From NCBI RefSeq assembly GCF_901933205.1, contig NC_044573.1:49195493-49259492 (forward strand): DNA of 64,000 nt, in the 5' to 3' direction. The position numbers and the translations under genes are program-made. Source of the DNA: Camarhynchus parvulus. Taxonomy: Eukaryota; Chordata; Aves; Passeriformes; Thraupidae. Below are positions 34,262 to 47,499 of the stretch, piece by piece (the stretch's first letter is position 1; each line of letters begins with the position of its first letter). The notes below the pieces were generated by a model. The model ran no database searches. It was given only the letters and a program-made list of their open reading frames with translations, and was not told the DNA's origin.

Positions 34262-34526
34262 GGCGCCCGGCGGGGGACCGAGCGGAGGCCGCCGCCCCGC
34301 ACACAGAGCCCCGCGGCGCTCCCACGCCCGCTCCCGCCCCGCTCCGCTGCGGCGCCTGCGCCAGGCAGGAAGGGGCGGGATGTCCGGCAATGGTAGTGCG
34401 GGGGCGGGCGGCGGCCCGGAGGTCGCCGCCGGGCAGCGCCCGAGGGGCGCCGGGGGAAGGGGAGGAAGGGCAGGAGGGGGAGCCGGGGGAGCCGCGGAAG
34501 CGTGGGTTGGCGGCTGCGGCTGCGGC

Positions 34527-34570
34527 GGCCCCGGCCCCGGCCCCGGCCCCGGCCCCGGCCCCAGCCCCAG
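34527..34570. repeat. GGGGCC hexanucleotide array
   Basis: Six perfect GGCCCC units (plus strand; GGGGCC on the IFNGR1 sense strand) followed by an AGCCCC variant, about 266 bp upstream of the IFNGR1 ATG. The unit is the same as the C9orf72 repeat and can form G-quadruplexes. Array length is small here. Confidence 0.95.
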
Positions 34571-34649
34571 CAATGAGGAGGATGTTGTGCTCCGCGATGC
34601 CCTTGCTGGCTGTGTCACTGCTCTGCTTGAAGTCCTGCTGCTGGGCCGT

Positions 34650-34694
34650 ACCTGCCAGCCCCGGCCGCCTGGAAAGCACCGTCCAGCTCATCAT
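34650..34694 (-). other. Possible alternative IFNGR1 first exon end
   Basis: On the minus strand an ATG at 34694 opens 14 codons (MMSWTVLSRRPGLA) ending at a consensus donor CAG|GTACGG (G at 34652). The phase (1) would join IFNGR1 exon 2 in frame. The peptide has no hydrophobic signal core, so a normal receptor would not result. Purely a splice-site observation. Confidence 0.2.
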
Positions 34695-34699
34695 GTTGC

Positions 34700-37600
34700 G
34701 GCTTGTGCTCGCTCCTCATTTCTTAAAAAACACGAGGTGTTCACCCTGTGGAGTGTTACAGAAAGAGCGCACTGAACTCATACGCGTAGAGGAATCCGAA
34801 CTTACACTGGGAGGCTTTATTCTTTCTTGGAAATAACCTAAATGTATATGCAAAAAATTGAAGTTTGCTGAGCGGATGGAGACTGCAGTTTTTGCCAACC
34901 TGCTGTTCCAGTGTATTCCATCTAGTGTCCCAATGCCAGGTGATTCTGCACCTTAACCTTTCAGAGTCTAGGCCACCCTGGGCCAGATGAGTAGAAGGAC
35001 ACAGAAGAACCCTCTTCTGCTATGTGCTTCTGCAGCTGTGATGAGGATATAGCAGCTATATAAGCTCTTGTCAGTGATTTTGCAAATTGTGCTTTTTTCA
35101 GACCTAAAATGGAGGCACCTTGATGGATCCTTGACATCCACACGTTTTCTCAGGCTTTCAAGGAGACAGGAAGGAGAAAACAGAGCTACTTGTCAGAGCC
35201 ATTACGCGTCCCCTTTCCTGTATCTCTCTTTGAAACAGTTCAGCTGCTCTCTCATCTTTATTTCCTGTCCCAAGCATTAGTCCACTCCCTAGGGAAAGGT
35301 GTGGAGAAATTGATTTTCTTACCATCTCATATCCACATAGGAAAAACTCAGGAGATAGCACAATTTGCTGTGTGGGAAGGAATGAGTAGCAAGGAGAGAG
35401 GAGGTCACAAGCTAGCAATGGATGCTGAGGAAAGCACCTCACTGTTATGGCCTCAGAAATCAGGTGTTCCCAGAGGTGATGAAGTGGTGCTGTGGAGTGT
35501 GGGATCGTGTGGGGTACAGAGCTAACATCTCCTCCCAGCTGTGCTAAGGTTGAAGAAAATGGATTGTGAAACTACACTGACTTTGTGTTGCAAACAACCC
35601 TCATAGACTGACCTTTGTGCTTAATGCAACAGCAAGCTTCTTCCAACCAACAAGCACTTAACTGCCTTGACTGAAGTATTGGGCACTCACTGGCACATGG
35701 ATTTCAACTGCCTGAATTAGGTCATGCTTGCATAGTATTTTCTGGCACATAGTGACAGGATGAGAAGAAAACAGCCTGACATTGTGACAGAGGAAGTTTG
35801 GATTAGATATTAGGAAAAAATTCTACCTCAATGCAGTTGCCAAACATTAGAACATGGCTTCCCAGGGAAGTGGTTGAGTCACTATCCCTGGATAAAAGAA
35901 GCGCATATGTCACATTTAGAGACAGGATTTAGTGGTGGACTTAGCAATGTTTCAATAACAGCTGGATTTGGTGATGGTAATACTTTTTTCCAACCTACAT
36001 GATTTTGTGATTGAAATTATATTTTACACAAAACTAAGGAAGAACAAGGCATCACCAGCCCTGGATAGAGTTCAAGTGTTCTGACAGTTTTATCAAAGGC
36101 TGACAGTGTACCTGAGATGGCTGTCACATAAACAGAGCTTGATAAGGTTGTGGGTGTTTTATGAAAATTCTTCAGAGACTTGAAAAAACATGAAAGAGGA
36201 AATCAATGAATAAAAATGAAGCCAGCTCTGTATGGAAAAAGTAAATATGATTCTACTTATGAGAGCTGTTCCTGGTGTACCCGCTGCCTGTGCCACCAGA
36301 ACCATGTACACAGCTCCTGGCAGAGGGTGTTCTTAACTGTGCAGTCCATGTAGTCTATCACCACCAAAACATTGCCAACTTGCTCAAATTTATCCTTGTG
36401 TTACACATTGGGGGGAAAAAAATTGGTTAATATGTAAACTGTCTTGTAACTTCCTCCTTTGTTCTTCACACTCTCAGCCAAAGTGCTTGTCATGTGCCTT
36501 TCTGCCAGTAAAGTTCCTGACAAGATAAACAAGTTCACACATCATGGGACAAATTTTCACAGCCTTTTTGCATGCTTGTTTGTTTCCTTAGCTATCCCTT
36601 AGTTGTGTCACAGGGTTACTGTGCCTTCACCTGCACGTGCAGTAGCCCTCCATGTGGTTTTGCCATCCTTGAAGAGGTAGGTACAGAATTTTCACCTCAC
36701 TTAGACTGAAATGCCTGCTGCTTTGATTCAATATCAGTCATAGCACCACATTTTCTTTAAATGCTATCATAAAGAGAAATCACAGACCTATGTGAGAAGT
36801 TATGTCTAACCAGAATTTCCCCTAGTAATTCAAAGCACTAGCTGTGCTCATCCTTCAAAGGTAAAAACAATTAAACATATACACAGCCTCAAAAGAAATA
36901 AAATTAAAAAGTGCTCATTTGTGATCATTTCGCTTCTATACATCCCATTAATCTGTCAGGAAGTTTAGTAATCTTCTCATGTACACTTAACAGTAAAAAT
37001 ACACATTTGATCTTCCAGAAGCATCATTCCTAACTCTCCAGCAGTCATTTCAAATGCATGCCCATTTTTATTTTTCTTGGTTACCCATTCTTTCTAAATT
37101 CACAGTTCCAGAAAACAGAGAACTCCATCGGAGCTCCCTTGGTTCTAATTTTAAAGTATTTTTTAAAAGATTTTCCAGTTAGACAAAGGAATGCAATACA
37201 TTCTCCTTGGCAACAACAATAAGATCTTGATATCTGACTGACTGTGCAATGGCTGTAGAGTGCTGAGCCAAGCAGGAGGTATATGACTCACACTGGCCAC
37301 TTAAAGTGCTGGTTTTGCATAGTGAAGGTATCTTGGAGCACACAGTGTGAGCATGGAGCTTGGGAATCTGCAACATCAATCCCTAGGAAATCAGGCTTCA
37401 ATAATTCTGCTGTTCATGCAAAGTTTTGTTATGTGAATATGTGTTTGTTGAAGCAAGCTCTGTGATCTGGAAAGGGAGGAGGCCAAATAAACAGTAACTG
37501 GAATGAGTAGCAGAGGTAGAAGGTGAAGTCGAATAGATGAAACAATATATGAAAGTGCCAGTATGTGTACTGATACCAGCCAAGCTTTCATTATTTTCCA

Positions 37601-39480
37601 CAAGCACCCAAAGAGAATTAGGCAGCCATTGCAATAGGTGTCCTGCAGTTGAATAGGAACAGGAAGAGGAAAAGAAGGGTCTTCAGGTACTCATTTCAGC
37701 ACAATGTTAAGCTGTTACCCTTGGGTGAAGTTGAGATGGAGTAGGGATCAATTCAGGATCCTACGGGGAAGGGGATTATTCCTGTGCAGGACACGGTTGG
37801 GCTTTTCCAGGAACATAAGAGATCATCTTGGAGAAAACTCAGATGGCAGAGACTTACAGAGACACTACCTTTCCAAATTTATCAACATTTTTTTGTTACC
37901 TTGGCCTTTTATTAGATATCATTTGTTTGGCTTATGCTTCTGTTGTTTAAAAATAACAAAAGGATATTTGATAAATTAGTGGTGGGTCAGCAAACTATCA
38001 CTTCAGCTGAAGCCAGAACAGACACCTGTTCTTTATTCTATCCAATGATTTATTTTCTTGAGACACTTGCTGCAATTGAACTGTGTGATAATTAATAGAC
38101 TATGGAAAAATGTTATCAGATGCTGTTTATTTATTAGCAGCAGACTAATAAATTATAAATGTGTTGAATCCAGTAGAGAGAGGGGAACAGCAACTCCAGC
38201 ACTTGAGGAAGCAAGTGCTTTTCTTGATATTTTTCTGCAGATATTTTCTGCAGCAGTGCACTGGACTGTCCTTGTCTGTCCCAAAAGGATGTTGCAATCA
38301 GAAAAAGGGACTGAAAGGAGATATTCTGATCAACAGTTGAAAGTGGGTATTCTGAGGAGAGGCTAAAAGTGCTTGTCTTGTCTAGTCTGGTAAAAGAAAA
38401 GGCTAAAACTGAAACATCTCCTTTCTGCAAATATGTTCATAGTTTTTAAACCAAAATATAAAGTTTAAGCATAATCATGAAATACAAAATGTTCCTGCCT
38501 GAATTAAGGCTGAAAATTACAAGAAAGTTTCTCATTTTCATGAGATGAGACCTTGGAACAGCTTCAGACTAAGATTAATGGGAATAAAAATCTAGTTAGG
38601 TGTAATAAAGTTTGTTTATAATACAAATAATTATTAAAGAATAATTAATAAAGACTATTTCACTGCTATAGCAGTAAAAAGGGTTCTGGTAATCTCTCTA
38701 GATTACTGAATAATGTGTATAAATATTAGCTGCTAAGTGTATTGTATTTTAGAGCTTCTTTTTCTTGTAAAGTGTATTATTGATAGCCTCCAAGCCTTTC
38801 CTTTTTAAATTTGTAGACAAAAAGCAAGCTACATCCCCATAAAAGAAAAAAGTTCTTCTGACAATACTTTGAAATAATGCCAAAATAAAACCTGGAAAAA
38901 GAAAAAAAAATGAGATGTCTTTCTGATTTCTACTGGACATGTGTAAAAAAATGCCCTGCAGAGCTGCACACAGTCTGGCACAATTCTGACATAGTACGAT
39001 CAATAAAGGGATGGCATGTCTCATTACATCAACTAAGAAATTAGTTGTTAAAAAGAAAATTGTCAAAATGGTTTAGATTGTGGAATTGTGCCTGAGACTG
39101 ATCTGTAACAAACTTACATAGTGCATTGTAGAACATAAGTAGAACATGATTGCTACTTAACATACAGGCAGCTAACCAAGCAGTTAGTAGTTTGTGTGAT
39201 TTTGTTTTCCTGATTTTTTTCCTGAGAAAAAAACTTTCCTAAACTTTTCTACAGTTATTTTGGTTTTATTTTGGTGAAGAACAGCACGAAATTTATGGTG
39301 GTTTTCAGTTATTGGGAGGAGAGCCATATAAAGAGGAGTTAAACATCACGCACATGCCGGGAAATAGAGTGGTGTCCAGGATTTTGAGAGATAAATTGCT
39401 TGTTGGTAGAATTGTTTCAATAAGTTTAGGGCTTGACATGCTTCAGTGATCTCAGTCCTAGGTGGAGGGTAACAAAGCTT
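34700..39480. other. Gene-poor region right of IFNGR1
   Basis: No coding exon was recognised. Contents are one plus-strand CR1 fragment (35752-36013) and otherwise ordinary AT-rich unique-looking sequence. Confidence 0.6.
35752..36013 (+). mobile_element. CR1 LINE 3' fragment, plus strand
   Basis: AGTGACAGGATGAGAAGAAAACAGCCT, GGAAGTTTGGATTAGATATTAGGAAAAAATT, GGCTTCCCAGGGAAGTGGTTGAGTC and a terminal TTCCAACCTACATGATTTTGTGATT are collinear CR1 3' motifs. Confidence 0.9.
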
Positions 39481-39484
39481 GGGA

Positions 39485-39960
39485 AGACGGATGTAGAACT
39501 GATAGTAGACACAAGGAATCAGAATTTACAGGCCACAGGGACATTTGGCAGAATTCCTAAGGGTGGGTCGTTATAAACTCACAAAACAAGGAATAAACTA
39601 ACAGAGCCAACTCGGCAACTGTGCTGAATCCTCTCCAGCTGGGTAAACAGCAATTCTGGTGGGGAGAGATCATGACCACCAACTCATAAACCGCTGACTC
39701 AAGAAACCCACCGACTCAAGAGAAGAGAAAGACTGACCATACCCACTAATTAGCATAAGAAGCAAAGACATAATTCAACCAATTAAGCTAGAATATTAAT
39801 TAATAAGAAAGATAGGTAACTTGTAGCCAATGAACATTAATGCCTTTGTTTGCTAAAATGCAATAAACAGTGAAAATTTTTGAAAGTCAGTGTGCTGATT
39901 TTGTGGATTTGCCACCCACCACCGCTTTCTGTGCAGAGCTGTAAATATATCAAACATTTC
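39485..39960 (+). mobile_element. Possible retroviral LTR, plus strand
   Basis: A block with an AATAAA signal (39862-39867) followed by GTCAGTGTGCTGATTTTGTGG and CCACCCACCACCGCTTTCTG, and a C-rich upstream half, resembles an ERV LTR. A TGTAGAAC start near 39492 is a guess and no target-site duplication was found. No internal genes. Confidence 0.4.
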
Positions 39961-42900
39961 AGCCCTGTGTGGGAATCAGCCTCTTGCACACCAGGTAAAA
40001 GAACCCATTTTGGAACAATAGGAGGATCTCTGAAATGATGTGCAAAGATAAAATCACTCCTCTAAAATGTGCAAAGCTGGCAGGGCCATGCAGGTATGTT
40101 TTGTCCAGACTACACATGTACAGTTTTTTTATTGCTTTTTCTCTAAACTATTGATGTTCAGTCACAGAGCTAATAATCAGTTTTACAGGAGAGAGAATAG
40201 GAACCAGACACCACAGAGGGGTGTGTGCATACTGTAGCTATAATACCACAAGGGTATGTTAGGTGAAACTGCAACTTTTGCATTCCAGTGTATTTTATCT
40301 GGGAGAAAAAGCTTTCTATAAATCAAACAACAGCCTTGAAAACCATGTAGGAAAGCTGCTGGCTGCACACATGAACATTTAACCATTTGGTTCCCTGACC
40401 ACCCTCTTCCTGAAGGAAAACCGGATACTGACATTTTGGCAAATAGTTGAACCTATACAGTGAATGAGTAAGAAAAAACGACCCACAATCGCATTAGAAA
40501 ATCATACACCAGTCTTTGTTCTCATCAAAGGCATTTGTTTTTGTGGAAGTCAACCAGGAAAAAAAATACTTTTCTGGTATCTTTGATAAGTAATGCACTT
40601 TTGAACTTCTTGTTCCAGTACAAATGTTCAGTATGCAGGTACATGCTTTTATAGAGACACATGAAGGTTCACAAGCATATAGAAGGGGTTGTAGAAAAGC
40701 AATTATTCTTGGTCTGATGATCCTAATTGGAGTTGTCTACTCTCTCTTATAATCATCTGCAGTAAAAAGGGAAGAGGAGCATGGAAAAAAAAATGCAAGT
40801 CAGATGCACGAATCATTAATTCCTTCCGCTGTCTGGAAGGGAAACAAGGTGTCAAGTGATGTTGAGTGACCACCTCCTCCAGGTAAGGCACTGCCTTCAA
40901 CAGCTGACATAGAATAGAGACTTTTCGCCTCTGCTTGGACTGGCAGAGGCAGAAAGTCACTGGTGCAGGCATACATATCACACTCCCTGATGCATAAGCA
41001 CACATGCATTCATGGATCCCCTAGGCACCGGCATGATCCCTCTGATGGTCACCTGCCTGCATCCAACCCTCCCTTGCCTCCCCCACAGGTCTCCCAGTTG
41101 CCGGTTGATCCGGATGGAGGCTCACTGCAAACACCCATGCACTCACATCTCATTCCACAGCCACCCCTTGTTCACAAGGCCCTCAGGCATGGCAGCCCTG
41201 GCTCTATGTCAGCGTGATGCCCCAGCTTGAGGCCCCCTTACTCACTGGCTGGTCCAGCCTGAAGTTTGCTGGTAAGCACACACACACCCTCCTCTGACTC
41301 TTTGGGGAAGATACAGACACTCATCCCCAGCAGCTGGCACAGGCACCCAGGCTGTGACCCACAGCCCTGCTGCAGCCCCTGATGCAGAGCCCCTCACTCA
41401 GCTCGCTCACCCTGGGAGGGACAGACTGCTCATGCACAGGGCTCAGACAGACAAACACACTCATTGGACCTGTTTGCATTTAACAGATCTCTTCATAGCC
41501 TTTTCTGCCTACTTCCCTCTTTGTTCCTCCATGCACCCCTTTGCCTGTGTTCCCACGGGGATTTGCACACCTTATCCCATTCCTGTAGCTGTCCTAGTGC
41601 AGGTCTCCCCTGGCCTACAGTCCCAGCTGTTGCAAAACCCAGGGTCTTGGAACTAGATCCCTTCCAACCCAAACAAAGCAAAGGTGAGCCCATTTTCCAA
41701 CATTTACTTAATAAAAAAATTGTTAGCACAGATAGAATTTGTCTGATTTCTCTGTTAGGTTTGTTCAGCTCAACTAGACTTCATGGTGCAAATAAACATC
41801 AGTAAAAAAGAATAGGGAATTTCAAGCTGTTAGCTGCAGAGATCCAGGAGACTTTAAACACAGGAAAGTATCTTACTAATCCAGTTTGGGATAAGACTTT
41901 AATAGGAACCAGAAATTATTCTGACAGAGAAAAATAAGATACATAACTTGAAAGTCTGATTGATCTGTAGAGAATTTTGCTTTGCTGAGATATCAGATAA
42001 AAATAAAGACATTGAGATTGGACTGGGAAGAAATAAAAGTATGTGGGCATGCAGCTACCTTTGGTCAGGTGCCTTTTGGTCTGTTGAAGGAAGTTGACAA
42101 TGTATGGGCAGGCTCAGGATTGTGTAGCAAAGAGTGAAGATCAAGAAAATTTGAAGAGTGTCCATGGGAAGATGCTGTTTCCAGATATTTTCAAAGACAA
42201 AAGGCACAGAATTGATACTTTCTGGCCAAAAGAGGTGGCCAACTTAGGTTGCTGCCACACTGTCACCTGGTATGCTAACAAGTACATAAAAAGTGTAATA
42301 CTGCTACCAGTAAGGACCAGAGTCCAGAACTCCCCTTCTACTGGAGGTCTCTGATCACTGGCCTTCACAGCCAGGCTTCCTCTCTCCCTGGCCAGGTGCA
42401 TCTTCAGCATGGAGAACAGGCAGTGGGGAGTGCCGCCCTCTGGAATCCTGCATAGATACCTCCATTGGAGCCCCTTGGGCAACAGCAAAGGTTTTTCTCA
42501 GCAAAAATGTATAATGAAGGCTATGTGTGGCAAGGTGTTTGTACATGAATGCTCTTCAGAGTTTTGGCTTCTCTCTAATAGTTGCATTTTTGCTATTTGC
42601 AATCTGTTGTTATTTCTTTTTCCTTCACTTTCTTTGGTCCATACAGAATGCCATGCCTCTGAACTTCCCTGGGAAGATGGGCAGAGCTGAGGGAGAAGGC
42701 ATTTGAATTGGTGAGACTGCAAAGCTTCACTGCAGCTGGCAGACACAACTGCAGTCATGCACCAAGGGCATGTGCACCTTCTGTGGTGGAAACAGCCAGA
42801 GCTGCTGCTCGAACAGAGGCCACAGTGCAAATCAGATGAACTTTGTGAACACGGTGGTAAGGGAAACGTGGTAGAAAACAATTTCAGAAGGGTGTGAAGA

Positions 42901-44165
42901 ACAGGAAGGAAAAGTAGAAAACTCCTTGAAACTATGTACAGAGGAAATAATTAATAGGGAATTAAACAAAGAACAGGAACATTTTAGGAAGAGCAGTGCT
43001 TCAGAGGGAGCTTGACTGTATTATGAAACACATTTCTTCTTGTTGTTTGCTTCTTACTATTTTCAGGTTCTGATAGAAAAGAAATGATGCTCAATCTTAA
43101 CTTTTTGCTTATAAAGGAAACCAAATCCCTGAAAGTTTCTGTAAGTTAGAATCAAAAGAAGTAACTGTGTTCAGTAAATAATAGCAGATACGAGATAAAC
43201 AGTGAAGACCCAAGATAGCATTTCATACACTGTGAATCTTGTTAATATAAAGTAAATATGAACTTTACTTTCACTTTACAGATTGAGGATAAAATCTTCC
43301 TTTTCATATTAGTCTCAAAATAGCAATAATATGGTATGAAAGAAAAAAATGGTTTTTTTTAAATTTTCATCCTTTTTCTTCTAATGCTATGCATTTTGAA
43401 CAAAATTTAATAAATATGAAGATATGCAATGAAACTCTACTCAGCTGTTAAGCCATGACATGAAAGTACTGCTTTTCACAGGATTGTGTCAGTGATGTTG
43501 GGCTAAGTCTGAAGTTTGCCAGCAATTTTGGGCTGCAAAACAGTCCCTGTGCTTTCCATTAACTTTTTTGGTTTCTGGGCAGAAGCCAAAAGTGCTTCTC
43601 TCATTTTTGATTTTTTTTTTCCTATGGCAGCCTACCATGTACTGAGATATTTCACCACATCTTGTGCTGCAATCCAAACCTTGATATATTAGCAATGCAC
43701 TGCATGCCACAGAGTTCTGAGGGGGGACCATGAGGCCTTTGTGCAGTTTCATGCTTCAGTGTCTTGACTGTTTATATTGACTAGATGGCTTAAAAATTTA
43801 AGTGCATCCAGGAAAGAGTAATTTGAGATCTGGAAATTGTTCCTTGTGAAAAGAAAGCAAACAAGTTGTTTAGTACAGTTTATCTGGCAAAGGGCAAATT
43901 GTGGTCTCCCTAGACATGAAGTGTTTTCTGATAGAAGACAGATCTTCAGTCTAGGGAAAATGTTGTAAACAGATGCAATTCATAAAAGGTATTTACATCC
44001 TGTCAGAACAAATTCTGCAGAAAACAGACAGGATCTTTAGCACTTAATATTAAATCAAGATCACAGATCTTTCTTGAAAATATGCCATAGCCTAACAGAA
44101 GTTCTAGGATTAGTCCAGAAACTAAGAAGTGTAATGCAGGAATTAAGAAGAGGTCACACTGTACA
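39961..44165. other. Gene-poor stretch with a C-rich, CA-containing pocket
   Basis: No coding exon was recognised. Positions about 40990-41660 are unusually C-rich and CAC-rich on the plus strand compared with the surroundings; this may be an unrecognised repeat. Confidence 0.5.
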
Positions 44166-44210
44166 AAGGTGGACTAGGTGATCCTTATTGTCTCTTCAAT
44201 TCAATTATAC
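44165..44210 (+). mobile_element. Possible short CR1 LINE remnant
   Basis: GGTGGACTAGGTGATCCTTATTGTCTCTTCAATTC resembles the CR1 3' end (GTTGGACTAGATGATCCTTATGGTCCCTTCCAACTC). Confidence 0.4.
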
Positions 44211-44965
44211 AAGAGTACATGAGAATCTGCAAAAATTACCAACTGTGGTTAGTAAAGAGTTGTGCAAGAAGGTGCATGATAGGGAACATTTCAACTACCA
44301 CTTCCCTTAAGAAGTTTTGAAATCCTTTTTCTGTGTTGTCTGCAGAACTTTAAAAAAACTAGAAGAGAGCCTCAGTTCCTAAATAAACTGAGATTACACA
44401 CCACAGGACATGCAGAAGACACGAGAACCCTTAGAGATTTCCAGGCTTCTTATAGGAAGGAGAACTGATGACAGAGCATGTTATTTTCCTGACAAAAACA
44501 TGTTTATTTGCAATAATGTCTCATACCTTCTTTATTTTGGTTTGGTTTGGCTTGATTTTAACTTGTTAATGTGCGGAGAGTGGAAGACTTCAGATGAAGT
44601 TTATTAGAGAAGTCCTCTGGTTGAGTCAAGAGGTGCCGAAATCCCCTTGCTTCCTAAATGCCTTCTCAGAGAATAGTCTAGGTGCAGCTACGTCCAGTCT
44701 TAGCCTTAGACTTTGTCAAGGGTTTAAGTTTAAGGAATTAGAGAGGTGCCATCTTTGCACAACTTTGTCCCATGGTCTTAATGATGGCAAATCAGATATA
44801 TTTCTATGAAAATGAATTCTTATAATAAATGATTAGACAAAAAGATCTTAATCATAATTATTTGCTAGTGAAAGTTAAAATTACTCATAGTGGATAGGAT
44901 AGTGCACTATATCAAAGCAGTTGTATTAAACCTAGCAAAAAGAGGGAATAATTAAAGGAGAGATT

Positions 44966-45380
44966 GATGTAACTCCCCCATACCAACAACCAAGGACTTA
45001 ATCTCTTTCAGTCAGCCTTGAGGGGTCTCCCTGGGGGATGTCCCCTACCCAAGGGAGGAATCCCCACCCACTCCAAGAAGGAATATGTTAGAAGAACTGA
45101 ACCATATCAGAGTAGGCTGGACTTCCATAGTATAAAGTGATTGACTTCCAGTCGCAGGTCTCCAGCTGTCTCACTGTCAGGATGTTGATATGGGGTTGGA
45201 GACCCAGACTCGTTTTAGCATAATTCAACACCAAAAGCAGCACATGATTCCCCCTCTCACTCCTTGCAAACAGAGCATTGTCCCTGACCTCATTCCAGGC
45301 CGATGAGTCCTGCTAGACTTGTATATAAATAAAGGGCTGGAGAAAATCTTCCTGTTCGTTCTTGGGGTCTTGTGTGTGCA
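44966..45380 (+). mobile_element. Possible retroviral LTR, plus strand
   Basis: TGTAACTCCCCCATACC near 44969 could be an LTR start; TATATAAATAAAGGG at 45322-45336 combines a TATA-like and a polyadenylation-like signal. No terminal duplication or internal gene was seen, so this is tentative. Confidence 0.25.
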
Positions 45381-45732
45381 CATGGCATTTTTTCTGAATT
45401 CTTTAAACCATTGCAGTTGTCTCTTGAGACAAGAGGGGTGCTGTGGTGATGCCAAAATGCTTGATGATGCTATTTATACAGTACCGAAGGGTTTCAATTA
45501 CTGCTCTGATGCAACTTGCTTTCATGCAGTGTAAATGTAGCTTTTGTACTTTTTTCTGCTGGGAGCTGTGCCTCATTGCCCAGGACTGTGGCAATGTAGC
45601 TTGGAACACCTAGTCCTCATGCTAGCTTTGCAGAAACAAGGGAGATATCTTTACCCACAGATCACTAAAATCTCTATGTCTTGTGTTGGCCTACAAGCTC
45701 ATTCCTACAAAGTTCAGAAGCTGGTTCCCCTC

Positions 45733-45782
45733 AGCTTCTCAAAGCCTGACTGACCTCCAGCTTCTCAAAGCCTGACTGACCA
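45733..45782. repeat. 26-bp tandem duplication
   Basis: AGCTTCTCAAAGCCTGACTGACCTCC followed directly by a second copy matching over its first 23 bases. Confidence 0.9.
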
Positions 45783-47499
45783 CCTCCATCACTTTCCTTA
45801 CCATTGGCTTCTATCCCACAGAACTGAAAGAGGGTTTTGCTCACTCAGGATTAGACAGACATGAGCTGGTGCTGGAGTCTGGTCAGAAGTGGCTTCAGAA
45901 AGGAGGTTTGGCAGGAACAGGTTGTGTATAATGTGCTCACCACAGCCACAGACAAGGGTTTCACTGCTCACTGCCCTGCCTGCACATCTCTAATGGACTC
46001 AAGTGTCTGATGCTGCAGTGCTCTGTCCAACAGAGAAGGAACAGCATCTCACACACATGAGACAGGTAATTTCCTCTCTGCATACCTCTTTCCCATGTAT
46101 CTTTAACCTCTGTCTTCTTTTCTCTCCAAGGCTGATCATGCTGTCTCAGAGTTCTTCTCTACTTCCAAATGGCAAGAGCATTTCAAATGAGCATTCTTCC
46201 TGGATATCCACTTGTTTGAAGTAGTTTATCCCTCTGAATTAAACATTCAATGTGGAAACACATCTAAGCCAAGATTCATCTGGTTTTAGAAACTAGTTTC
46301 TACTCTATCATTTCTTGTTAAAAGTGTTTGCATTTACTAGGATAAAAGACAAGTCTTTTCCCCCTTCTCACTGATCAGGCATCCATCACAGATGCCTTCC
46401 CTAGGAAACCCTGGCACAGCCCCTGACAGCTGCACACCTTGTTTTCTATGGCATGATTTCCATTCTGGCACCAGCTATCCATGGCAACAAGAAACTCAGT
46501 CTGCCTGTATAGGCCTTTGTGTTTTAGATACAGCTATTGCTTAAACTTTTCCCATCATCTTATGCTTCTCCTACTGGCTTAAGGAAACAAAAATACAAAT
46601 GCACCAGTCACCTTTGAAAATTCTCAACCTCACAAACGTGATAGCCCTTTAGAATTTTTTTTGAGGAAGAACAGCAGAGTTAATATTAGCAGAATAAAAT
46701 TCAACAGTAGGAAAATATGGAAATTAAATTGATACAGGCTCCCAACACATTTAGCATCAGAATGGCATCACTAAAAGGCATAGGCTGCCAAGTTCATCTG
46801 CTCTGGCAACTGTGATTTGTTTTTAATCATTGCAGTACAAATGAGGCATTTCCAGACATCAACATATCCTTTGTGAAGACCTACAGGATAATAACATGAT
46901 ATATATTGAACAGGCACTGTTGTGACTGTTTTCCACCTTCTTTCTTGAAAGAAGCAGATATTTCTGTTCTTGCAGAGACATTGTTATATAATTGTTTGAG
47001 AACCAGCAGAAGCATTTGAAAAAATTGCCAGCTGTTCATTACAACTTTTCATCTGAATATTGCTCCCCACACAGCTGAGCTGCTGGAACAGATCTGAAGG
47101 GTGTTCTCTACATTAAAACCTGGACATATTAGTGCAAATTTCAACAATGGTTTTGGCTAGGTAAGACTAATTTTTCCAGGAGCAGACTGGGAGTGCTCGT
47201 ACAATCCATCAGTGCTCAGCTTCTAGAGCTGGGTGATAGAGCTAAGCAGGGGGCAATAAAACAACTGACATTAAAAGTTTCATTTAAAGCGTGGGTGTTG
47301 GGATTAGCTTTTGCATCCTTTGTCATGAGTGGGGGAAATTAAATTTAAAGCTGTTTGGTTCTGGCCCTTCTGTGGCTGAGACCAGCCAGAGACTTCATTG
47401 ACCAACAAAAAAAACCTGAGGGTGCAGAGAACAACTGGTGTTTTCTGCGTAAGTTTTGATCTCTGTCCAGTCCTTCTATTCTACACCCAGTTCTGTTTC
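45783..47499. other. Intergenic sequence, nothing recognised
   Basis: About 1.7 kb with no coding signature, repeat or RNA gene that I can support. Confidence 0.5.

Larger units (their letters stand above)
33550..34650. promoter_or_regulatory. IFNGR1 promoter CpG island
   Basis: Very GC-rich with dense CpG, unlike the roughly 40% GC around it. It contains IFNGR1 exon 1 and the sequence upstream of it. Long overlapping ORFs on both strands are a by-product of GC composition. No TATA box is obvious near the ATG, consistent with a dispersed CpG-type promoter. Divergent transcription to the right is possible. Confidence 0.85.

Noticed and set aside
33544..34836. Long overlapping ORFs on both strands (430, 330, 267 and 223 codons) in the CpG island
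   Set aside because: Stop codons are rare in GC-rich sequence; all frames are open, with Pro/Ala/Gly/Arg-rich products, so these are composition artefacts except for the IFNGR1 signal-peptide frame.
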